Positions 6,974 through 7,422 of a stretch of DNA of 7,422 bases are shown here, one piece after another (the stretch's first letter is position 1; every line of letters starts with the position of its first letter). Under the pieces are notes generated by a model. It was given only the letters and a program-made list of their open reading frames with translations. It had not been told where the DNA came from and did not search any database. The position numbers and the translations under genes were made by a program. Origin of the DNA: Alphaproteobacteria bacterium (GTDB lineage Bacteria > Pseudomonadota > Alphaproteobacteria > Kiloniellales > JAKSDN01); contig JAUVQB010000061.1 in the NCBI GenBank assembly GCA_030598385.1, forward strand, positions 1-7,422. Reading direction: 5' to 3'.

Positions 6974-7066
6974 TTACGACGTCTCGCGCTGGAGACAGTT
7001 TGATCTCGCGGTTTCTTGTCCTTCGCGGCGGTTGGGCCGGCCCCACCGCCGATAATCGATCTTCAT
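6974..7066 (-). CDS. Possible 30-residue small ORF upstream of the binding-protein gene
   Basis: ATG 7066 opens a 30-codon frame ending with TAA at 6974-6976, just before the GGGGAGG site of the binding-protein gene. The peptide would be Arg-rich, beginning MKIDYRRWGR, with the 26-bp near-palindrome encoding its RRWGRPNRR segment. There is no Shine-Dalgarno sequence before the ATG, which lies inside the first 19-bp repeat. It could be a leader peptide, but could equally be a chance frame in GC-rich DNA. Confidence 0.2.
   Translation of the reverse strand: MKIDYRRWGRPNRREGQETARSNCLQRETS
7026..7051. repeat. 26-bp near-perfect palindrome
   Basis: The two half-sites CGGCGGTTGGGCC and GGCCCCACCGCCG are inverted copies that differ at one symmetric base pair. 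Centred on GGCCGGCC, it could be a dimeric regulator's operator or an mRNA hairpin. No U-run follows, so a terminator for the upstream FAH-family gene is less likely. Confidence 0.6.
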
Positions 7067-7119
7067 GGGTTCAGGGAAACATCATGGGATTAGGGAAACT
7101 TCATGGGTTTAGGTCTGGG
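7063..7119. repeat. Three tandem 19-bp direct repeats (iteron-like)
   Basis: Units at 7063-7081, 7082-7100 and 7101-7119 are head-to-tail with exactly 19-bp periodicity. Units 1 and 2 match at 16 of 19 positions. Unit 3 keeps the core TCATGGGNTYAGG and diverges after it. They lie just upstream of the transporter genes, a common place for tandem regulator-binding sites. No further copy was seen in the window. Confidence 0.8.
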
Positions 7120-7125
7120 CTCGGC

Positions 7126-7422
7126 TCACGCGGCCTCCTTATCGGCGATCCAAGAGGTCAGGCTGCCGATCCCCTCGATCCGGCAGGTGACCTCGTCGCC
7201 GGCCTTCAGGAACTGCGGCGGGTCCATGGCGTAGCCGACGCCCGAGGGCGTACCCGTGGAGATGATGTCGCCGGGCTCCAGGGTCATGCCGCGCGAGAGC
7301 GTTTCGATGATGACCGGGATCGGAAAGATCAGGTCGCGCGTATTGCCGTCTTGGCGCACCTCGCCGTTGACCGTGAGGCCGATGGCGAGCTCGCCGACGT
7401 TTGGCAGCTCGTCTCGGGTGAC
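7126..7422 (-). CDS. FAH-family hydrolase/hydratase, C-terminal part (cut by window edge)
   Basis: The last 98 residues of a fumarylacetoacetate hydrolase superfamily enzyme (2-keto-4-pentenoate hydratase / 2-oxohepta-3-ene-dioate hydratase / ureidoglycolate lyase-like group). The frame is open to the right edge. Recognisable blocks are LTVNGEVRQDGNTRDLIFPI, ETLSRGMTLEPGDIISTGTP with SGVGYAM following, and PPQFLKAGDEVTCRIEGIGSL. Together they form the conserved C-terminal half of the catalytic domain. The metal-ligand region lies outside the window. It ends with TGA at 7126-7128. It is clearly different from the second FAH-family enzyme at 1536-2276: this one has the longer PPQFLK-type C-terminus. 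It lies upstream of the control region, so it may belong to a separate or preceding transcription unit of the same pathway. Confidence 0.93.
   Translation of the reverse strand, partial: VTRDELPNVGELAIGLTVNGEVRQDGNTRDLIFPIPVIIETLSRGMTLEPGDIISTGTPSGVGYAMDPPQFLKAGDEVTCRIEGIGSLTSWIADKEAA

Larger units (their letters stand above)
6962..7125. promoter_or_regulatory. Probable control region upstream of the transporter operon
   Basis: A 164-bp region separates the partial FAH-family gene from the binding-protein gene. In transcription order it contains three 19-bp tandem repeats (7119-7063), an AT-richer patch around 7051-7060 (GATTAT on the minus strand, a possible -10-like element), a 26-bp near-palindrome (7051-7026) and the ribosome binding site (6973-6967). 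This density of repeats suggests an operator or attenuator. I cannot place a promoter with confidence. Confidence 0.5.

Noticed and set aside
6981..6996. GTCTC/GAGAC inverted repeat near the binding-protein start
   Set aside because: Only five base pairs with a six-base spacer; expected by chance and not convincing as an operator.

Overview
High-GC DNA with dense, co-oriented genes, short gaps and strong GGAG-type ribosome binding sites. The gene families point to a proteobacterium with a large catabolic repertoire. An alphaproteobacterium of the Rhodospirillales/Rhizobiales kind is my best guess, inferred from general style only. Every gene I can support lies on the minus strand, so transcription runs from high to low coordinates. 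There is no sign of phage, insertion sequences, CRISPR, tRNA or rRNA.

Layout in transcription order: (1) 7422-7126, the C-terminal third of a fumarylacetoacetate hydrolase (FAH) family enzyme, cut by the window edge. (2) 7125-6962, a 164-bp intergenic region with three 19-bp tandem repeats, a 26-bp near-palindrome and a possible 30-residue small ORF. (3) 6961-3426, a complete NitT/TauT-type ABC importer: periplasmic binding protein, permease, ATPase, second permease. A strong 12-bp stem-loop separates the binding-protein gene from the membrane genes. (4) 3395-2337, an Ldh/YlbC-type NAD(P)-dependent oxidoreductase. (5) 2276-1536, a second FAH-family hydrolase resembling fumarylpyruvate hydrolases. 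(6) 1507-1475, a possible 10-codon leader ORF whose stop overlaps the next start. (7) 1478-624, a LuxR-type (GerE HTH) regulator. (8) 545-1, the N-terminal part of an M20-family Zn-dependent amidohydrolase (N-carbamoyl-amino-acid hydrolase / ureidopropionase / allantoate amidohydrolase type), cut by the left edge.

Taken together this looks like one catabolic operon. A small, probably anionic or ureido/amide-bearing organic compound is captured in the periplasm and imported. It would then be processed by a carbamoyl- or amide-hydrolysing enzyme, an NAD(P)-dependent 2-oxo/2-hydroxy (or cyclic imino) acid oxidoreductase and two C-C bond hydrolases/hydratases, under a locally encoded LuxR-type regulator. 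I cannot name the substrate. The combination does not match a textbook pathway that I recognise, and that is the main point of interest. The non-coding region upstream of the binding-protein gene is the likeliest site of control.
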